NCBI RefSeq assembly: GCF_016591975.1
Contig: NZ_AP024169.1
Span: forward strand, 4,983,501-5,047,500
Length of the DNA stretch: 64,000 nucleotides
From: Anaeromicropila herbilytica
GTDB taxonomy: Bacteria; Bacillota; Clostridia; Lachnospirales; Lachnospiraceae
Direction: 5' to 3'
Under the pieces are notes generated by a model that did not search any database, was not told the DNA's origin, and saw only the letters and a program-made list of their open reading frames with translations. The position numbers and the translations under genes were made by a program. Below, piece by piece: positions 60,348-64,000 of the stretch. Within the stretch, counting starts at the first letter, position 1; every line of letters starts with the position of its first letter.

Positions 60348-60427
60348 TGCGGATAAAGGGACTTGAACCCCCACGGTCTCCCACTAGATCCTAAGTCTAG
60401 CGCGTCTGCCAATTCCGCCACATCCGC
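60348..60427 (-). tRNA. tRNA-Leu (UAG)
   Basis: Minus-strand cloverleaf with anticodon stem CTAGA-CTTAGGA-TCTAG, anticodon TAG. Long variable arm and GGGGGTTCAAGTCCC T arm as in class II tRNAs. CCA not encoded. Last gene of the cluster. Confidence 0.95.
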
Positions 60428-60463
60428 ATATATTAAAACAAATAAAACTTTTATTCGTTTTAC

Positions 60464-60536
60464 TGAGACATCCGGGGCTCGAACCCGGGACACCTAGATT
60501 AAAAGTCTAGTGCTCTACCAACTGAGCTAATATCCC
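60464..60536 (-). tRNA. tRNA-Lys (UUU)
   Basis: Anticodon stem-loop CTAGA-CTTTTAA-TCTAG, anticodon TTT; T arm CCGGGTTCGAGCCCCGG. CCA not encoded. Confidence 0.95.
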
Positions 60537-60579
60537 ACATTTAATTAATTACTATTTAATTCTTACAATTTCTTGTAAA

Positions 60580-60651
60580 CTGGGCTAGCTGGATTCGAAC
60601 CAGCGACTGCAGGAGTCAAAGTCCTGTGCCTTACCGCTTGGCGATAGCCCA
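60580..60651 (-). tRNA. tRNA-Gln (UUG)
   Basis: Anticodon stem-loop CAGGA-CTTTGAC-TCCTG, anticodon TTG; acceptor TGGGCTA/TAGCCCA. CCA not encoded. Confidence 0.95.
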
Positions 60652-60665
60652 ATAAAATTTGCTAA

Positions 60666-60740
60666 GGTGGATATCGGGATTCGAACCCGAGGCCTCCAGA
60701 GCCACAATCTGGCGCGCTAACCAACTGCGCTATACCCACC
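60666..60740 (-). tRNA. tRNA-His (GUG)
   Basis: Anticodon stem-loop CCAGA-TTGTGGC-TCTGG, anticodon GTG. An extra 5' G opposite C73, the histidine identity element, is encoded. Confidence 0.95.
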
Positions 60741-60809
60741 ATATTTACGCAGGGCTTCTATTTGATAATAGTTTTGCGTGAACATCAATTCCATAATTAA
60801 ATTATGAAA

Positions 60810-60883
<74 letters not shown>

Positions 60884-60904
60884 ACAGTATATTATTCATA
60901 TACA

Positions 60905-60976
60905 AGCGCGAGACGGGATTCGAACCCGCGACCCTCGCCTTGGCAAGGCGATACTCCACCACTGAGCCACTCGCGC
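60905..60976 (-). tRNA. tRNA-Gly (GCC)
   Basis: Anticodon stem-loop TCGCC-TTGCCAA-GGCGA, anticodon GCC; acceptor GCGCGAG/CTCGCGC. Confidence 0.95.
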
Positions 60977-60980
60977 ATAA

Positions 60981-61051
60981 AGCGGGTGATGGGAATCGAA
61001 CCCACGTATCTAGCTTGGAAGGCTAGTGTTCTACCATTGAACTACACCCGC
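60981..61051 (-). tRNA. tRNA-Gly (UCC)
   Basis: Anticodon stem-loop CTAGC-CTTCCAA-GCTAG, anticodon TCC. Only four bases separate it from the next tRNA-Gly gene. Confidence 0.95.
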
Positions 61052-61056
61052 ATAAC

Positions 61057-61131
61057 TCGGGGTGACAGGATTCGAACCTGCGACCTCCTGGTCCCAAACC
61101 AGGCGCTCTAGCCAAGCTGAGCCACACCCCG
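61057..61131 (-). tRNA. tRNA-Pro (UGG)
   Basis: Anticodon stem-loop CCTGG-TTTGGGA-CCAGG, anticodon TGG; acceptor CGGGGTG/CACCCCG. Confidence 0.95.
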
Positions 61132-61149
61132 TTATGCTATTTTAAATAA

Positions 61150-61235
61150 TGCCGGCGACCGGAATCGAACCGGTACGGGCGATTAGGCCCGCAGGATTTT
61201 AAGTCCTGTGCGTCTGCCAGTTCCGCCACGCCGGC
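61150..61235 (-). tRNA. tRNA-Leu (UAA)
   Basis: Anticodon stem-loop CAGGA-CTTAAAA-TCCTG, anticodon TAA; 86 nt with the long class II variable arm. Confidence 0.95.
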
Positions 61236-61240
61236 ATCTA

Positions 61241-61313
61241 TGGGACCAACAGGGCTCGAACCTGTGACCCCCTGCTTGTAAGGCAGGTGCTCTCCCAGCT
61301 GAGCTATGATCCC
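61241..61313 (-). tRNA. tRNA-Val (UAC)
   Basis: Anticodon stem-loop CCTGC-CTTACAA-GCAGG, anticodon TAC; acceptor GGGATCA/TGGTCCC. Confidence 0.95.
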
Positions 61314-61370
61314 ATGATTATTACATAATAAATATGTATTAAATTGTCTTATCTCTATCTTCTAAAGATA

Positions 61371-61444
61371 CGACCCAGAAGGGACTCGAACCCTCGACCT
61401 CCGCCGTGACAGGGCGGCGCTCTAACCAACTGAGCCACTAGGCC
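61371..61444 (-). tRNA. tRNA-Asp (GUC)
   Basis: Anticodon stem-loop CCGCC-CTGTCAC-GGCGG, anticodon GTC; discriminator G, as expected for Asp. Several G-U pairs in the acceptor stem. Confidence 0.95.
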
Positions 61445-61469
61445 AAATATAAATTATTATTTATATTAA

Positions 61470-61542
61470 AGCCGACGATCGGACTTGAACCGATAACCTG
61501 CTGATTACAAGTCAGCTGCTCTGCCAATTGAGCCACGTCGGC
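61470..61542 (-). tRNA. tRNA-Thr (UGU)
   Basis: Anticodon stem-loop GCTGA-CTTGTAA-TCAGC, anticodon TGT; acceptor GCCGACG/CGTCGGC. Confidence 0.95.
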
Positions 61543-61571
61543 ATATAAAATACATAAAGTATGTTTAACAA

Positions 61572-61643
61572 TGACTCCAAGGGGATTTGAACCCCTGTTA
61601 CCGCCGTGAAAGGGCGGTGTCTTAACCGCTTGACCATGGAGCC
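61572..61643 (-). tRNA. tRNA-Glu (UUC)
   Basis: Anticodon stem-loop CCGCC-CTTTCAC-GGCGG, anticodon TTC. First tRNA after the 23S gene, about 95 bp from its 3' end. Confidence 0.95.
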
Positions 61644-61738
61644 ATAAGGCATATACCTTAAAAACTACACACTAAAATATTATCATCCAAATTATCTCTA
61701 TGACCTATACATAATAAGTAATTAAATTACATTATGTT

Positions 61739-64000
<2,262 letters not shown>

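Overview
The window is low-GC Firmicutes DNA. Gene content and protein style (flagellin with an adjacent very large flagellar-type protein, CadC/CadA, glycyl-radical protein, DegV, RelQ-type synthetase, many AT-rich intrinsic terminators) suggest an anaerobic clostridium of the Lachnospiraceae (cluster XIVa, Lachnoclostridium phytofermentans-like). The species guess is inference, not a database result.

Layout. 1-2.3 kb: a 4-alpha-glucanotransferase gene (malQ, minus strand) cut in two by a complete ISL3-family insertion sequence with an 8-bp target duplication. 2.3-3.7 kb: malQ promoter with a candidate operator, and a divergent LacI-family regulator. 3.8-9.3 kb: a flagellar group on the minus strand (1,097-aa FliK-like protein behind a sigma-D-like promoter, flagellin, FliS-like chaperone). 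9.4-9.6 kb: a candidate small RNA. 9.7-15 kb, minus strand: GH13 glycosidase, a small membrane protein, a FIST sensor protein paired with a soluble chemoreceptor, and an exported protein. 15.3-23.5 kb: a 297-bp palindromic MITE-like element, then a nine-gene cobalamin operon (cobT, cobU, cobS, a cobU-like gene, cobC, cbiB, cobD, cobQ, corrinoid adenosyltransferase) behind a consensus promoter and with no cobalamin riboswitch visible.

23.5-30 kb: MacB-like ABC transporter, two-component system, membrane protein and phosphodiesterase. 30.3-33.2 kb: a CadC-like repressor and a CadA-type metal ATPase behind a promoter overlapped by a perfect 14-6-14 operator palindrome. 33-36.4 kb: Nudix hydrolase, S1-domain protein and RelQ-like (p)ppGpp synthetase. 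36.5-40.8 kb: a heterodimeric ABC exporter pair with one degenerate ATP site, preceded by consensus promoter, 31-codon leader ORF and strong terminator whose sequences allow mutually exclusive pairings (candidate ribosome-mediated attenuator). 41-45 kb: L,D-transpeptidase, GNAT acetyltransferase and a second two-component system. 45.4-48.4 kb: transketolase and small transaldolase (non-oxidative pentose phosphate pathway). 48.9-53.8 kb: an Eco57I-like type IIG restriction-modification pair. 54-58.3 kb: LtaS-like enzyme, DegV protein, stand-alone glycyl radical domain and an APH-fold protein. 58.8-60.3 kb: a second, nearly identical ISL3 copy with its own target duplication. 60.3-64 kb: 13 tRNA genes and the 3' part of a 23S rRNA gene, all minus strand, with no 5S gene between them.

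Themes: carbohydrate use (malQ, GH13, pentose phosphate), motility and chemosensing, cobalamin completion, metal and drug export, envelope polymers, and one DNA restriction locus. Small repeats are unusually informative: a hairpin repeat occurs at least three times, one copy inside the MITE-like element and one supplying the ribosome binding site of the adenosyltransferase gene.
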